Source: Oliverpabstia intestinalis
GTDB lineage: Bacteria; Bacillota; Clostridia; Lachnospirales; Lachnospiraceae
Reading direction: 5' to 3'
Length of the DNA: 64,000 bases
NCBI RefSeq assembly: GCF_009696065.1
Contig: NZ_VUMS01000006.1
Coordinates: forward strand, 62,001 to 126,000
Part shown: positions 18,001-27,720 of the stretch, piece by piece
Numbering within the stretch: position 1 is the first letter of the stretch
Layout of the letters: the number at the start of each line of letters is the position of its first letter
The notes under the pieces: generated by a model
What the model was told of the DNA's origin: nothing
Database searches by the model: none
What the model saw: the letters and a program-made list of their open reading frames with translations, nothing else
Position numbers and translations under genes: made by a program

Positions 18001-18795
18001 ATGGAAGGTTTTGAAGTAACTAAAATCGGCAAACATATCTTTTGTATTCTGGATGCAGGAAATTCTTCTTTCTACATGGTAGAAGGTGATGAAAAAGCGG
18101 CAGTCATCGATACCGGGATTACCACCGGAAAGAAAATCATGCCACTGCTCCGTGAACTCACGGACAAACCACTTCTTCTTGTGGTAACTCATGTACATTG
18201 GGATCACATCTACCATATGGATGAGTTTGAAGAAGTTTATATGTGTCACGACGAAAAAAAAATAGAGGAAACGACGCTGCGCACCCTGACTGCTGGAAGA
18301 CTGAAACCCTGGGATGAGATTCACGATATTCACACAGACTCTGTAATTTCTCTTGGTGGAACAGAGCTTCGTATCTGTCAGGTCCCCGGACACACACCGG
18401 GAAGTATAGTTATTCTGGAAACCAGGGAGAATTACCTGTTCACAGGCGATGCGATCGGAAGCGGATGTGGAGTCTGGATGCAGATTCCAGGATCAACGGA
18501 TCTTAAAACATATTACGACAGTCTGATTCATCTCATGCATTGGCTGGTTGACAACGGTGGACGGATGAAGTTCTTCGGCGGTCATCATATGCAAGCCTTC
18601 GAATCTGTTGCACATCCGGTTTATAATCCACTGGGTCTCGGTGTTCTGGCTGATATGATCGACCTGGTGGGTCAGGTACTTTCCGGTGAAATCCAGGGAC
18701 GTCCAAGCAATGTTTCAAGAGTATTCACCCAGGAACCATTACTTTATGCTTCGTATGGACGCGCAGAAATGCAGTATCTTCTTTCACAGAAATAG
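18001..18795 (+). CDS. metallo-beta-lactamase-fold hydrolase
   Basis: A 264-residue MBL-fold protein. The binuclear metal motif HVHWDH is at residues 64-69; the other ligands appear in QVPGHTPGS, FTGDAIG and GGHHM. Proteins of this type include glyoxalase-II-like hydrolases and lactonases, and nothing here fixes the substrate. ATG 18001 follows GAGGTGG; an in-frame start 75 bp upstream lacks a ribosome-binding site. It is divergent from the phosphofructokinase gene and is followed by the DUF6062 gene on the same strand. Confidence 0.9.
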   Translation: MEGFEVTKIGKHIFCILDAGNSSFYMVEGDEKAAVIDTGITTGKKIMPLLRELTDKPLLLVVTHVHWDHIYHMDEFEEVYMCHDEKKIEETTLRTLTAGRLKPWDEIHDIHTDSVISLGGTELRICQVPGHTPGSIVILETRENYLFTGDAIGSGCGVWMQIPGSTDLKTYYDSLIHLMHWLVDNGGRMKFFGGHHMQAFESVAHPVYNPLGLGVLADMIDLVGQVLSGEIQGRPSNVSRVFTQEPLLYASYGRAEMQYLLSQK

Positions 18796-18860
18796 GGAAC
18801 ACAGTTTTCGATGTTCCATTCGAAAAAACAACGATTTCATATAGACAGCGAGGGAATTAC

Positions 18861-19634
18861 ATGAAAGAAACAATCTATACCATTCCACTAAACGATGCTT
18901 TTCATGCAGAAGATGAATGTCCTTTCTGCAGATTAGAACGGGATGCCGAGCAGCACGCTCTGGATTTCATACTTGGCAAACAGTCTTCTTATATGGAGGA
19001 TGATATCCGCATGGAGACTGACCGGATCGGCTTCTGTCGTCACCATTATAAAATGATGTATGATTTTGGCAATCGTCTCGGTTGTGGACTGATGCTCAGC
19101 ACACATCTGAAAAAACTGAATGAAGAGATGACCAGACAGATCAAATCCTTTACTTCCGGCAAATCTACTCTGATGGGACGTCTGAAAAAGACAGACCTGA
19201 ACCCGGATGCCCCGGAAACACCATTAGGACAATGGCTCTATGAAAAAGAACACAGCTGCTATGTCTGTGACCATTTTAATGCAACCTATCAGCGTTATCT
19301 GGATACTTTCTTTTATATGTATAAAAACAGCAAAGAATTCAAAGAACTTTTCAAAAACAGCAAAGGATTCTGTATGCATCACTTCCGTGACCTTGTGGAA
19401 GTCGGAGAAAAAAAACTGTCTGTCAAAGAAAAACAGGAGTTTTATCCGGTTCTTTTTTCTCTGATGGAAGAAAACATGAAGCGTCTTGAAGAAGAAGTTA
19501 CCTGGTTTTGTGACAAACAGGACTACCTGAACCGCGACAAAGACTGGGGTAATTCCAAGGACAGCATCCAGCGTGCCATCCAGAAACTCGGCGGAGGCTA
19601 TCCTGCAGACCCTGTGTTCAAAATTGATTACTGA
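18861..19634 (+). CDS. DUF6062-like protein with two CxxC...CxHH modules
   Basis: A 257-residue protein of unknown function, probably the family named DUF6062. Two similar halves are visible: C20-P-F-C23 with C59-R-H61-H62, and C133-Y-V-C136 with C171-M-H173-H174. The spacing in both (about 36 residues) suggests an internal duplication with each half binding one metal ion. There is no signal peptide and no membrane segment. A GAGGGA site precedes the ATG. It follows the MBL-fold gene by 65 bp and shares its terminator. Zinc binding is inferred from residue pattern only. Confidence 0.75.
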   Translation: MKETIYTIPLNDAFHAEDECPFCRLERDAEQHALDFILGKQSSYMEDDIRMETDRIGFCRHHYKMMYDFGNRLGCGLMLSTHLKKLNEEMTRQIKSFTSGKSTLMGRLKKTDLNPDAPETPLGQWLYEKEHSCYVCDHFNATYQRYLDTFFYMYKNSKEFKELFKNSKGFCMHHFRDLVEVGEKKLSVKEKQEFYPVLFSLMEENMKRLEEEVTWFCDKQDYLNRDKDWGNSKDSIQRAIQKLGGGYPADPVFKIDY

Positions 19635-19679
19635 CCCTGTCTGTTTTCAAAAATCAATCTTTACCAAGCCTGACTATGA

Positions 19680-19731
19680 AAAAGAGGAAGTAAGGCAAAC
19701 TTTCCACAGTATTGTCTTACTTCCTCTTTTT
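19680..19731. terminator. bidirectional terminator
   Basis: AAAAGAGGAAGTAAGGCAA and TTGTCTTACTTCCTCTTTT form a 19-pair stem with one G-T pair, ending in TTTTTT on the plus strand and A/T-rich sequence on the minus strand. It separates the converging DUF6062 gene and glyQS. Confidence 0.85.
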
Positions 19732-19783
19732 TATCACAACTCTATTTTTTTCTTTCTTTTTCCAAAATCAATCTTCTTTGACT

Positions 19784-21178
19784 TTAAAACTCCATCTTCT
19801 TGGCAAGATAAGCTCTCAGATCTTCGATCTTCACTCTTTCCTGCTCCATAGTGTCACGATCTCTGACTGTTACCGCTCCATCTGTTTCAGAATCGAAGTC
19901 ATAAGTTACACAGAACGGAGTACCGATCTCATCCTGACGACGGTATCTCTTACCGATATTTCCTCTGTCATCAAACTCACAGTTCCATTCTTTTGCCAGC
20001 ATTGCATAAACTTTCTCAGCGCCCTCATTCAGCTTCTTGGACAACGGCAGCACACCGACTTTTACCGGTGCCAGTGCCGGATGGAAATGCAGTACCGTAC
20101 GCACATCATTTTTCTCAGCATCCAGAACTTCTTCATCGTATGCGCTGCACAGAAATGCCAGTACCATACGATCCGCACCCAGAGACGGCTCGATAACATA
20201 CGGGATATATTTTTTACCCTCTTCATCATCGAAGTAAGTCAGATCCTGCCCTGATACATTCTGATGCTGTGTCAGGTCGTAATCCGTACGGTCTGCAATA
20301 CCCCACAGTTCACCCCAGCCAAACGGGAACAGGAATTCCACGTCAGTTGTTGCTTTGCTGTAGAAACTCAGTTCTTCTTTTTCATGATCGCGATACCGTA
20401 CTTCTTCATCTTTCAGTCCCAGTTCATGTAACCAGTTCAGGCAGAAAGATTTCCAGTAATTGAACCATTCCAGATCCGTATCCGGTTTGCAGAAGAATTC
20501 CAGTTCCATCTGTTCGAACTCTCTGGTACGGAAAGTAAAATTACCCGGTGTAATCTCATTACGGAAGGATTTACCGATCTGTCCGATACCAAACGGCAGT
20601 TTCTTTCTGGAAGTTCTCTGTACGTTTTTAAAGTTTACAAAGATACCTTGTGCTGTTTCCGGTCTCAGATATACGGTATTCTTTGCATCTTCCGTAACAC
20701 CCTGGAAAGTCTTAAACATCAGGTTAAACTGACGGATATCAGTAAAGTTATGTTTTCCACAGGTCGGGCACGGTACCTGATGCTCTTCAATGAAAGCAGT
20801 CATCTTTTCCTGGCTCCATGCATCTACGCTTTCTTCCAGTGCGATTCCTTTTTCTGCACAGAAATCTTCGATGATCTTATCTGCACGGAAACGCTCATGG
20901 CATTCTTTACAGTCCATCAACGGATCAGAGAATCCACCCAGATGACCGGAAGCTACCCATGTCTGCGGATTCATCAGGATTGCACAGTCCACACCTACAT
21001 TGTAAGGATTTTCCTGGATGAACTTTTTCCACCATGCTCTTTTTACATTGTTCTTCAGTTCCACACCAAGATTACCATAATCCCAGGTGTTTGCCAGGCC
21101 GCCGTATATTTCGGAACCCGGATATACGAATCCTCTGGATTTGGCAAGTGCAACGATTTTTTCCATTGTTTTTTCCAT
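19784..21178 (-). CDS. glyQS: glycyl-tRNA synthetase, single-chain alpha2 type
   Basis: A 464-residue class II synthetase charging tRNA-Gly. It starts with [29 protein letters not shown] and holds the zinc-like [17 protein letters not shown] pairs, motif 2 around [24 protein letters not shown] and motif 3 in [14 protein letters not shown]; the C-terminal part is the anticodon-binding domain ([12 protein letters not shown]). This is the eukaryote/archaea-like homodimer rather than the GlyQ/GlyS tetramer. ATG 21178 follows AAGGAGA at seven bases. No T-box was visible in the short upstream gap of about 100 bp. Confidence 0.97.
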   Translation of the reverse strand: MEKTMEKIVALAKSRGFVYPGSEIYGGLANTWDYGNLGVELKNNVKRAWWKKFIQENPYNVGVDCAILMNPQTWVASGHLGGFSDPLMDCKECHERFRADKIIEDFCAEKGIALEESVDAWSQEKMTAFIEEHQVPCPTCGKHNFTDIRQFNLMFKTFQGVTEDAKNTVYLRPETAQGIFVNFKNVQRTSRKKLPFGIGQIGKSFRNEITPGNFTFRTREFEQMELEFFCKPDTDLEWFNYWKSFCLNWLHELGLKDEEVRYRDHEKEELSFYSKATTDVEFLFPFGWGELWGIADRTDYDLTQHQNVSGQDLTYFDDEEGKKYIPYVIEPSLGADRMVLAFLCSAYDEEVLDAEKNDVRTVLHFHPALAPVKVGVLPLSKKLNEGAEKVYAMLAKEWNCEFDDRGNIGKRYRRQDEIGTPFCVTYDFDSETDGAVTVRDRDTMEQERVKIEDLRAYLAKKMEF

Positions 21179-21280
21179 AATTGATCTCCTTTATATTCCC
21201 TGAGACATAAATATATGTCTGGTATTAACGTATTAATTCCCACAGCAGTCGACAAGATAGCATCCTGCCGGCACAAATTT

Positions 21281-21904
21281 TTAATTATTATCCGTGTATA
21301 TCACATAACCATATGCCTGTGTAGTCACGTGGCTTTCATCGTCTGTACCTTCATCGGCCGAAAGCCTTGCCTGACTTTTATTTACTACTTTCATATTCTT
21401 GCTGACATACTGAATCGTTCCCGGCACCAGAACCTGCATCGGCTCACGGATAATGATCACCTGCTGCTTTTCACATCCGTCAGGCATTCCTGCCCTGGAA
21501 ACATCTTTTCCCTCTGCATCTGTAAAATCAGAAGCAAAAGTATATCCTTCTTTCTGTGCTTCTTTTACAGTGCCCGCAAAAAAATCTATCTGATTGAAGC
21601 CCCGATAATCGGCCACAGACTGATATTCCAGCTGTACTTTCGCTTTCTTATCTTTTACCTGCATACTTTTTACCGATACAGCCTCACTCCCTGCTTCCTT
21701 GTTATATGCTTCCACCAGTTCGTTAATCTGCGCTGCCAGCTCCTTTTCTTTATAAGTCTCGTCAGAAAAATCCTCCAATAACAATTCCTCTACCGTTCCG
21801 CTGTCATCCACCGTCACTGTAGTTTCTGTCATTTTTTCTATTCCACCACAACCGGTCAGTAGCAATACTGCTGCCAGTGCTAGTCCCAGCTTTTGTTTTT
21901 TCAT
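21281..21904 (-). CDS. predicted lipoprotein of unknown function
   Basis: A 207-residue secreted protein. The N-terminus MKKQKLGLALAAVLLLTGCGG is a clear lipoprotein signal with the lipidated Cys at residue 19. The mature part is rich in Glu, Lys and Asp and has no recognised domain; the ATVTVDD-like start and repeated short beta-like segments give no function. ATG 21904 follows GGAGGAAAAAATC; a start 36 bp upstream is in frame but lacks that spacing. It lies between recO and glyQS on the same strand. Confidence 0.75.
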   Translation of the reverse strand: MKKQKLGLALAAVLLLTGCGGIEKMTETTVTVDDSGTVEELLLEDFSDETYKEKELAAQINELVEAYNKEAGSEAVSVKSMQVKDKKAKVQLEYQSVADYRGFNQIDFFAGTVKEAQKEGYTFASDFTDAEGKDVSRAGMPDGCEKQQVIIIREPMQVLVPGTIQYVSKNMKVVNKSQARLSADEGTDDESHVTTQAYGYVIYTDNN

Positions 21905-22007
21905 GATTTTTTCCTCCGAATCACTCCTCTGACTTTCCATTACCGGATAGTCAGACCTATTATACCGTCTGGATAGTTAATTTTCAAGGTTTTTATAGTT
22001 GCGTTTT

Positions 22008-22754
22008 TCAGGAATCCATCACTTCAAGAATCTCCAGACTTTTAAATCGTTTATCGGTATAACGGTCTATGTAACGTTTTACCCAGCGGGTAACCTCCCA
22101 TTCCACCTCCGGTTTCAGGGTAAATGTATAGATTTTTTCCATCGGTGTTGCCACCATATATTGCAATGCATACAATGCCGATGTCGAAACCGAAATTCCG
22201 TCTTTTACCTGTTTGCGACAGTTACTGCAGATACAGCCGGAAGCCTCCAGCGACAAGAAAGTAAGGTCCTCCGTCCTTCCACAGATTCCACACTCAAAAA
22301 GCCGCGGATACTCTCCGTTGATCATCATCGCACGCATCTCGAAAATTGCACGGATCAGTCGATTGGAAATCCGCCCCCGGATCAGTGCTTTCATCGTGAT
22401 ATACAGAAGATTAAGCATATCCGTCTCCCGGTTTCCCTCTCTTCCGTAATAATCCGCAATCTCCAGAAAATAAAAGCCATAATATACTCCCGGCTGCTTT
22501 GCTGCCAGTTCTGTAAAATACTCCCGGATATTTGCCTGTGAAAGTGTATAAGCCGTTCTTCCCTCAAAAAGCTGAAAACTTCCAAACACAAACGGGTTCG
22601 CTATAGCAAGATAGGGGCTTGTGCTTTTTCTTGCCCCTCTGGCAAACGCAGTGATTTTCCCACGCTCACGGGTCAGGATCACCATGCGCTTATCATAATC
22701 CCCTACCGGCGTGGCAGCTAATACCATGCCGGTGACGGTAATAGGCTCACTCAT
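22008..22754 (-). CDS. recO: DNA repair protein RecO
   Basis: A 248-residue recombination mediator that, with RecF and RecR, loads RecA at SSB-coated gaps. The N-terminal OB fold starts VTGMVLAATPVGDYDKRMVILTRERGKITAFARGAR, matching the family. The C-terminal half carries the zinc site CGICGRTEDL...CICSNC. It begins five bases after the era stop, and its ribosome-binding site lies within the end of era. The era-recO order is the common Firmicute arrangement. Confidence 0.95.
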   Translation of the reverse strand: MSEPITVTGMVLAATPVGDYDKRMVILTRERGKITAFARGARKSTSPYLAIANPFVFGSFQLFEGRTAYTLSQANIREYFTELAAKQPGVYYGFYFLEIADYYGREGNRETDMLNLLYITMKALIRGRISNRLIRAIFEMRAMMINGEYPRLFECGICGRTEDLTFLSLEASGCICSNCRKQVKDGISVSTSALYALQYMVATPMEKIYTFTLKPEVEWEVTRWVKRYIDRYTDKRFKSLEILEVMDS

Positions 22755-22759
22755 ACAGA

Positions 22760-23665
22760 TCAGATCTCTTTCTTATTATATCCGAAGTTTTTCATCAGAG
22801 TATCACTGTCTCTCCAGTCTTTTTTCACTTTCACCCAGATCTTCAGATTCACTCTTTCTTCGAGCATTTTTTCGATTTCAAACCGGGCATTACTTCCGAT
22901 TTTTTTTAACATGGAACCCTGTTTTCCTATGATGATTCCTTTATGAGAATCTCTTTCACAGATAATTGTTGCCTCGATATCTACAATATGCTGACCCTTT
23001 CTCTCCCGCATCTTCTCGATGGTTACAGCAATACCATGAGGGATCTCCTCATCCAGCGCATGCAGTGCTTTCTCACGGATGATCTCCGCAACAATCTGTC
23101 TCTGTGGCTGATCGGTTACCGTATCTTCATCGTAAAACATCGGACCATACGGCATATATTTAAACAGGCTGTTCACGATGTCTTTCGTATTCTGCCCACG
23201 CAGGGCAGATGCCGGAATAATTTCCGCAAAATCATACAATTTCCGGTAATTATCGATTACCTGTAAAATATCTTCTTTTTTCACTGTATCTACTTTGTTG
23301 ATCACCAGAATGACCGGCAGACTTGTCTTCTGTAACTGCTCGGCAATATGCTTTTCACCGGCACCAATATAAGTAGTCGGTTCTACCAGCCACAGGATCA
23401 CATCCACATCTTTCAGTGTCTGTTCTGCCACATTTACCATATATTCGCCCAGTTTGTTCTTGGCTTTGTGGATCCCCGGTGTATCCAGAAAGATGATCTG
23501 TCCGTCTTGACAGGTATACACGGTCTGGATTTTATTTCTGGTGGTCTGTGGTTTTTTGGATGTGATAGCAATCTTTTGTCCGATCAGATGGTTCATCAGA
23601 GTGGATTTTCCCACGTTCGGTCTTCCGATGATTGCCACGAATCCGGATTTAAAATTTTCCTTCAT
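22760..23665 (-). CDS. era: GTPase Era
   Basis: A 301-residue GTPase that binds the 3' end of 16S rRNA and helps 30S assembly. G1 is GRPNVGKST, G3 DTPGIH and G4 NKVD. The C-terminal KH domain contains the GSMLKKIGSNARFEIEKML segment (the usual GKGGxxxK form appears as GKQGSMLK). An AAAGGAG site precedes the ATG. It is followed directly by recO and preceded by the M16 protease gene with a 10-bp gap, so the three may be one transcript. Confidence 0.97.
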   Translation of the reverse strand: MKENFKSGFVAIIGRPNVGKSTLMNHLIGQKIAITSKKPQTTRNKIQTVYTCQDGQIIFLDTPGIHKAKNKLGEYMVNVAEQTLKDVDVILWLVEPTTYIGAGEKHIAEQLQKTSLPVILVINKVDTVKKEDILQVIDNYRKLYDFAEIIPASALRGQNTKDIVNSLFKYMPYGPMFYDEDTVTDQPQRQIVAEIIREKALHALDEEIPHGIAVTIEKMRERKGQHIVDIEATIICERDSHKGIIIGKQGSMLKKIGSNARFEIEKMLEERVNLKIWVKVKKDWRDSDTLMKNFGYNKKEI

Positions 23666-23675
23666 ATGTTCTCCT

Positions 23676-26597
23676 TTATTGTACCAGAGGTTCGATCTGT
23701 TTTAAGATTTCACGGTTTTTCTCCAGTGCAGATTCACTTCCAACGACACAGATGTTCCTCTGTTTCAACACTGCTTCTACCAGATCACCCAGTGCCTGAA
23801 TATCTTCCGGCTGTGCGGTAAGGATCTGATTTCTCTCCTCCTGCAGTTCTTCCTCAGTGATTCCTGCAAACCATGCCCCAAGCGACAGTTCTCCTTTGGC
23901 ATATGGGTTTAACGGCACATCCAGGTCGCTGATCGTACCGATGATATATTTTGTCATTTCTCTCTCATCTGCCGTGAATGTATGCAGATATTCCGGTGTA
24001 TTTTCAAATATTTTCAGTGTATTTTTCAGATGCGGGTCACGGTAAGACACCAGGAAACTGTCTCCGGATTTTCTGAAGTTGCTCATACATCCATAAGCTC
24101 CACCTTTGACACGGATATTCATCCACAGATAATCATAACTTAAAATCACTTTCAGGATACGAAGTGCTCCGGTATACTCATATCCGGCTTCTTTGAAGTT
24201 TCCACTGACTGCTACATACTGTACCTGACCTGCGGTAGAAAATCCTTCGTTTCTTTGCTGCAGATCGTAATTGATCTTTCCTGTCTGTATCGGAGTCTGA
24301 TACAGCAGATGACGCAGGGTGGAAACTCTTCCTTCCACACCCTGATAACCTTTTTCATCCGTCGTCACACTGACAAACAGATTCTCCGGGCGGAAGATCA
24401 AAAGCATCAGTTTCTTCAGATTTTCTTTCAGTATCTCTTTTTTCTCTTCAAAATGTTTTTCCAGTTCTTCAACCAAACGGAAATATCCGATTCCCGCGAT
24501 CCGATCCTGAAAATTGGATACCGGAGAATAATAGGACGCTGCACGCATCACCGCGGTGGAGTGTCCTGCCGCTGCCAGGGAGGATTGCAGTCGTGCTTTC
24601 TGCTGAGAAAGAATCTCATACAGACGTTTGTCATCATCCAGTCTGGAAGTAAACAGAATCTCGCGGATCATGGAAAATACAAATTCTTCTTTTTGTACCA
24701 AATATTTTGTCTTTACACCAAACATCCGTATACAGTCATCTTTCTGGTCTTTTCCCTGGAATACCTGCAGCCCGCAGCTAATTCCACCACTCTGTGCATT
24801 GATCTCATGGAAAAGTTCACCATAAGTAAAGTGGGCTGTATCCACGTATCCGAGAACAGATTTTAGGATTCCCATATAAGAAATCAGTTCATCCGGCACC
24901 TGTTTGGTATCAAATAACAGCGTCAGATACGTAATACCGTTAGTATCCAGATTATGATGCAAAACGGTATTCCCCGTTACATGGTGTGGTGTATTATGGA
25001 TTTTCAGCGCTTCTTTTCCGATATCACTACGTTTCAGCATCGGAATTTTGGCTTTTGCCTCTGCGCTGTCCTCGCTGTCCTGAAATTCTTTCAGTTTTCT
25101 GGTTTTCTCCACCAGTTTTTCCAGCTGTTCCCGAGACAGAGAGGCTTTATAGGCAGCCAGCTTCTCTTCTGTCTTCTTCTCCTCCTCTGTTGTAAGTCCT
25201 TTTTTCGGCATTCCCAATACCACAGCACTGTGCGGGTTATCCAGCATGGTTTCCTGAATCAGCTGTTCAAAAAGTCCTTCACCTGCTTCCTTCTTTAATT
25301 CATCAAAGGCTTTCAGTTTTTCCAGATGAACAAATGGTTTATTATCATCGTACAGCCAGCTTTCACATACATCAATGCTATACATCAGTCCACGCGGATA
25401 GGAACCATAATCTGACTCACGGAAACGGAATTCCAAATAGTTGATACCGGCAGCAATCGCCTTCTGATCAATTCCTTCTTTTACCAGCTTTTCCAGTGTT
25501 TCCCGGATCACCTGCAGGAATTTTTCTTTATCCTTTTCTTCTGCGCTCTTAACTTCCACAGTGAAAAACGGCTGATAAATACCGTCGTTATAACCCCCAT
25601 CAACATCTTTACCGATTCCGGCATCTAAAAGTGCCTGACGAAGCGGTGCTCCCGGAGCCGAAAGCAGAACATAATCCAGGACTTCAAAAGCGGTACAGCG
25701 TTTTACATCCAGTCCGTCCCCTACTACCATACTGTATGTCAGATACGTATTTTCTTTTTCGGAATCATTTTCTCCTACCGGATAAAAGATCTTATGCTCC
25801 ACCGGTTTTTCAAACGGTTTCTGTTTTGCGATCTGGGAATCTACAGTAATTTTATCAAATTTGCTCAGATACTCTTTGTCCATCCATTCCAGGCGTTCTG
25901 CCATATCCATATTTCCATACAGAAAAATATAACTGTTGGATGGATGATAATATTTTCCATGGAATGCCAGGAAATTTTCATACGTAAGATCCGGGATACA
26001 TTTCGGATCTCCGCCAGATTCCACGCCATATGGCGTATCCGGAAAGAGTACATTAAAAATCTCACGTTCAAGCACCTCTTCGGAAGAAGAAAATGCCCCC
26101 TTCATCTCGTTGTATACAACACCGTTGTATTTTAACGGATCGTCCACCTGCTCCAGCTGGTAGTGCCAGCCTTCCTGACGGAAAATCTCTTCCTTTTCAT
26201 AAATATTCGGATAAAATACTGCATCCATATACACGTGCATCAGATTTTTGAAATCCTGGTCGTTGCAGCTTGCTACCGGATACATTGTTTTATCCGGGTA
26301 CGTCATTGCATTCAGAAAAGTATTCAAAGATCCTTTCACCAGTTCTACAAAGGGGTCTTTCAATGGAAATTCCCGGGATCCGCACAAAACACTGTGTTCC
26401 AGAATATGTGCAACACCGGTACTGTCAGCCGGTGGCGTCCGGAAAATAATGTTAAATACTTTATTCTCGTCCTGATTTGCCAGAAGCATCACTCTTGCTC
26501 CGCTTTTTTTATGACGCAGCAGATATCCGTCGGCATGGACGTCTTCGATTCTTTCTTTCTGTAAAATTTCATAAGCACTGCAATCTGTAATCTGCAT
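23676..26597 (-). CDS. M16C-type zinc metalloprotease (presequence-protease-like)
   Basis: A 973-residue peptidase of the pitrilysin family, similar in length to PreP/Cym1 and falcilysin-like enzymes. The inverted zinc motif HILEH is at residues 64-68 and is followed by the downstream Glu in the NTFLNAMTYPDKTMYPVAS region. Four repeated M16 units are expected over the length, and the C-terminal half contains the GGAYGCMSNF segment. ATG 26597 follows GGGAGGCAGGA; a start 18 bp upstream is in frame. No signal peptide, so it is cytoplasmic and probably clears peptides. Confidence 0.9.
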   Translation of the reverse strand: MQITDCSAYEILQKERIEDVHADGYLLRHKKSGARVMLLANQDENKVFNIIFRTPPADSTGVAHILEHSVLCGSREFPLKDPFVELVKGSLNTFLNAMTYPDKTMYPVASCNDQDFKNLMHVYMDAVFYPNIYEKEEIFRQEGWHYQLEQVDDPLKYNGVVYNEMKGAFSSSEEVLEREIFNVLFPDTPYGVESGGDPKCIPDLTYENFLAFHGKYYHPSNSYIFLYGNMDMAERLEWMDKEYLSKFDKITVDSQIAKQKPFEKPVEHKIFYPVGENDSEKENTYLTYSMVVGDGLDVKRCTAFEVLDYVLLSAPGAPLRQALLDAGIGKDVDGGYNDGIYQPFFTVEVKSAEEKDKEKFLQVIRETLEKLVKEGIDQKAIAAGINYLEFRFRESDYGSYPRGLMYSIDVCESWLYDDNKPFVHLEKLKAFDELKKEAGEGLFEQLIQETMLDNPHSAVVLGMPKKGLTTEEEKKTEEKLAAYKASLSREQLEKLVEKTRKLKEFQDSEDSAEAKAKIPMLKRSDIGKEALKIHNTPHHVTGNTVLHHNLDTNGITYLTLLFDTKQVPDELISYMGILKSVLGYVDTAHFTYGELFHEINAQSGGISCGLQVFQGKDQKDDCIRMFGVKTKYLVQKEEFVFSMIREILFTSRLDDDKRLYEILSQQKARLQSSLAAAGHSTAVMRAASYYSPVSNFQDRIAGIGYFRLVEELEKHFEEKKEILKENLKKLMLLIFRPENLFVSVTTDEKGYQGVEGRVSTLRHLLYQTPIQTGKINYDLQQRNEGFSTAGQVQYVAVSGNFKEAGYEYTGALRILKVILSYDYLWMNIRVKGGAYGCMSNFRKSGDSFLVSYRDPHLKNTLKIFENTPEYLHTFTADEREMTKYIIGTISDLDVPLNPYAKGELSLGAWFAGITEEELQEERNQILTAQPEDIQALGDLVEAVLKQRNICVVGSESALEKNREILKQIEPLVQ

Positions 26598-26623
26598 TCC
26601 TGCCTCCCATCTCACACATCCGG

Positions 26624-27442
26624 CTAGTTTTCTTCCGGTTTCTGTGTCTCTTTCTTTCCATTGTAATAACTATTCAGCAGTTCAATCTGCTGCGTTCTCA
26701 AAATCAGATTGATTCCTTCCGGATTCAGAACATAACCCTGCACATCTTTGATCATATAACGCGACAGCTGATCGAAACGCACCTGGATCAGACGGTTCTG
26801 TACTTCTTTTCCACGATAATGTTTCACCAGTTCTCCGGTATCTGAAAAGATTGGCTGATAACGTTCTCCCTTTTTATTCTGTACATAGAGCAGGCGGACA
26901 TTTTCTTTGCCTTCTTCATCTTTTTCCACATCTACCGGCATCAGATAAGTGGATCTTGCAAGATTCGCTGACATCTCCTCTTCCAGATCTTTTAATGCTT
27001 CTCTGTCAGGCTCCACTCCCGGTTTTCGTAACTCCTGCAGAAAATAAGCCGCAGACAGCTGTAACTGCGGGTTCAGGATCGGTTTCCGATTTTCCGGCAA
27101 AGCATCCACATCCGGCATTCTGACAATTTTTGTCAGTTCAATCTTGTTTTCCTGATCGCCATCGCAAAATACTACTTCATTGATTCCCATGGCAAACAGA
27201 TTCATGTAGAACATCGATGCATCCTTTTTCTGCACTTTTACCGGAAGAATAAGTTTCTTTTCTTCTTTATATTTTTCCGCAAATGTTTTCAATTTATCCT
27301 GATCGGTAAAAATCCATACCTGATCGTTAAAACTCTCATCATCGCAGATGGCAAAGGGCATTCGTGTCACTGCGGAATATGCTACCAGCATCTCGTCCAG
27401 ATTCTGCAATTTTTTAATAATAAACACCTGATCTACTGTCAT
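26624..27442 (-). CDS. SseB-like N-terminal domain protein
   Basis: A 272-residue cytoplasmic protein. The first 130 residues resemble the SseB N-terminal domain (IWIFTDQDKLKTFAEKY, then MNLFAMGINEVVFCDG). The rest includes a charged central part and a C-terminal segment ending QQIELLNSYYNGKKE and has no assigned role. An AAAGGAT site precedes the ATG. It lies 26 bp upstream of the M16 protease gene and is likely co-transcribed. Function unknown. Confidence 0.65.
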   Translation of the reverse strand: MTVDQVFIIKKLQNLDEMLVAYSAVTRMPFAICDDESFNDQVWIFTDQDKLKTFAEKYKEEKKLILPVKVQKKDASMFYMNLFAMGINEVVFCDGDQENKIELTKIVRMPDVDALPENRKPILNPQLQLSAAYFLQELRKPGVEPDREALKDLEEEMSANLARSTYLMPVDVEKDEEGKENVRLLYVQNKKGERYQPIFSDTGELVKHYRGKEVQNRLIQVRFDQLSRYMIKDVQGYVLNPEGINLILRTQQIELLNSYYNGKKETQKPEEN

Positions 27443-27527
27443 TTTTCTATCTATCCTTTCGTCTTCCTTCGACTGCTTTCATTCACGTCGTTTATCATTA
27501 AGTATAACATAAAACACTCTTAAGAAC

Positions 27528-27562
27528 AACGAGTGAAACATGCAAAACTTGTTTCACTCGTT
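27528..27562. repeat. perfect 12-bp inverted repeat
   Basis: AACGAGTGAAAC (27528-27539) and GTTTCACTCGTT (27551-27562) are exact inverted arms around an 11-base loop. It lies in the gap between nifJ and the SseB-like gene, without a T run on either strand, so it may be an operator or a repeat remnant rather than a terminator. Confidence 0.5.
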
Positions 27563-27583
27563 ACGGCACCGGACAAAGTTTCA

Positions 27584-27614
27584 TGCAGACAAGGACTTTG
27601 GTTCATAACCTGCA
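27584..27614 (+). repeat. repeat family C, copy 1
   Basis: TGCA arms enclose ACAAGGACTTTGGTTC; the segment matches copies at 60258-60287 (plus strand) and 36261-36293 (minus strand). All have arms that can form a small hairpin and lie in gene-free gaps. Confidence 0.5.
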
Positions 27615-27645
27615 AAAAGGACTGCCGCATGCGCGACAGCCCTTT
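27611..27645 (-). terminator. terminator of the pyruvate:ferredoxin oxidoreductase gene
   Basis: On the minus strand AAAGGGCTGTCGC, a GCAT loop and GCGGCAGTCCTTT form a 13-pair stem counting two G-U pairs, followed by TTTTTG. It lies about 75 bp after the stop at 27721. Confidence 0.8.
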
Positions 27646-27650
27646 CATTT

Positions 27651-27690
27651 CATTGCATATCAAAATTGATCCGGTGAACCAATTTTGATT
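27651..27690. repeat. repeat family B, copy 2
   Basis: Begins CATTGCATATCAAAATTG and ends CCAATTTTGATT; AAAATTG and CAATTTT are inverted arms. Closely similar to 13493-13533. Confidence 0.5.
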
Positions 27691-27720
27691 CATTCTCACA
27701 GAAAAATCTTAATTCAGGAA

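Noticed and set aside
21179-21280. T-box leader for glyQS
   Set aside because: Only about 100 bp separate it from the lipoprotein gene, and no T-box core (TGGNACCGCG) is present.
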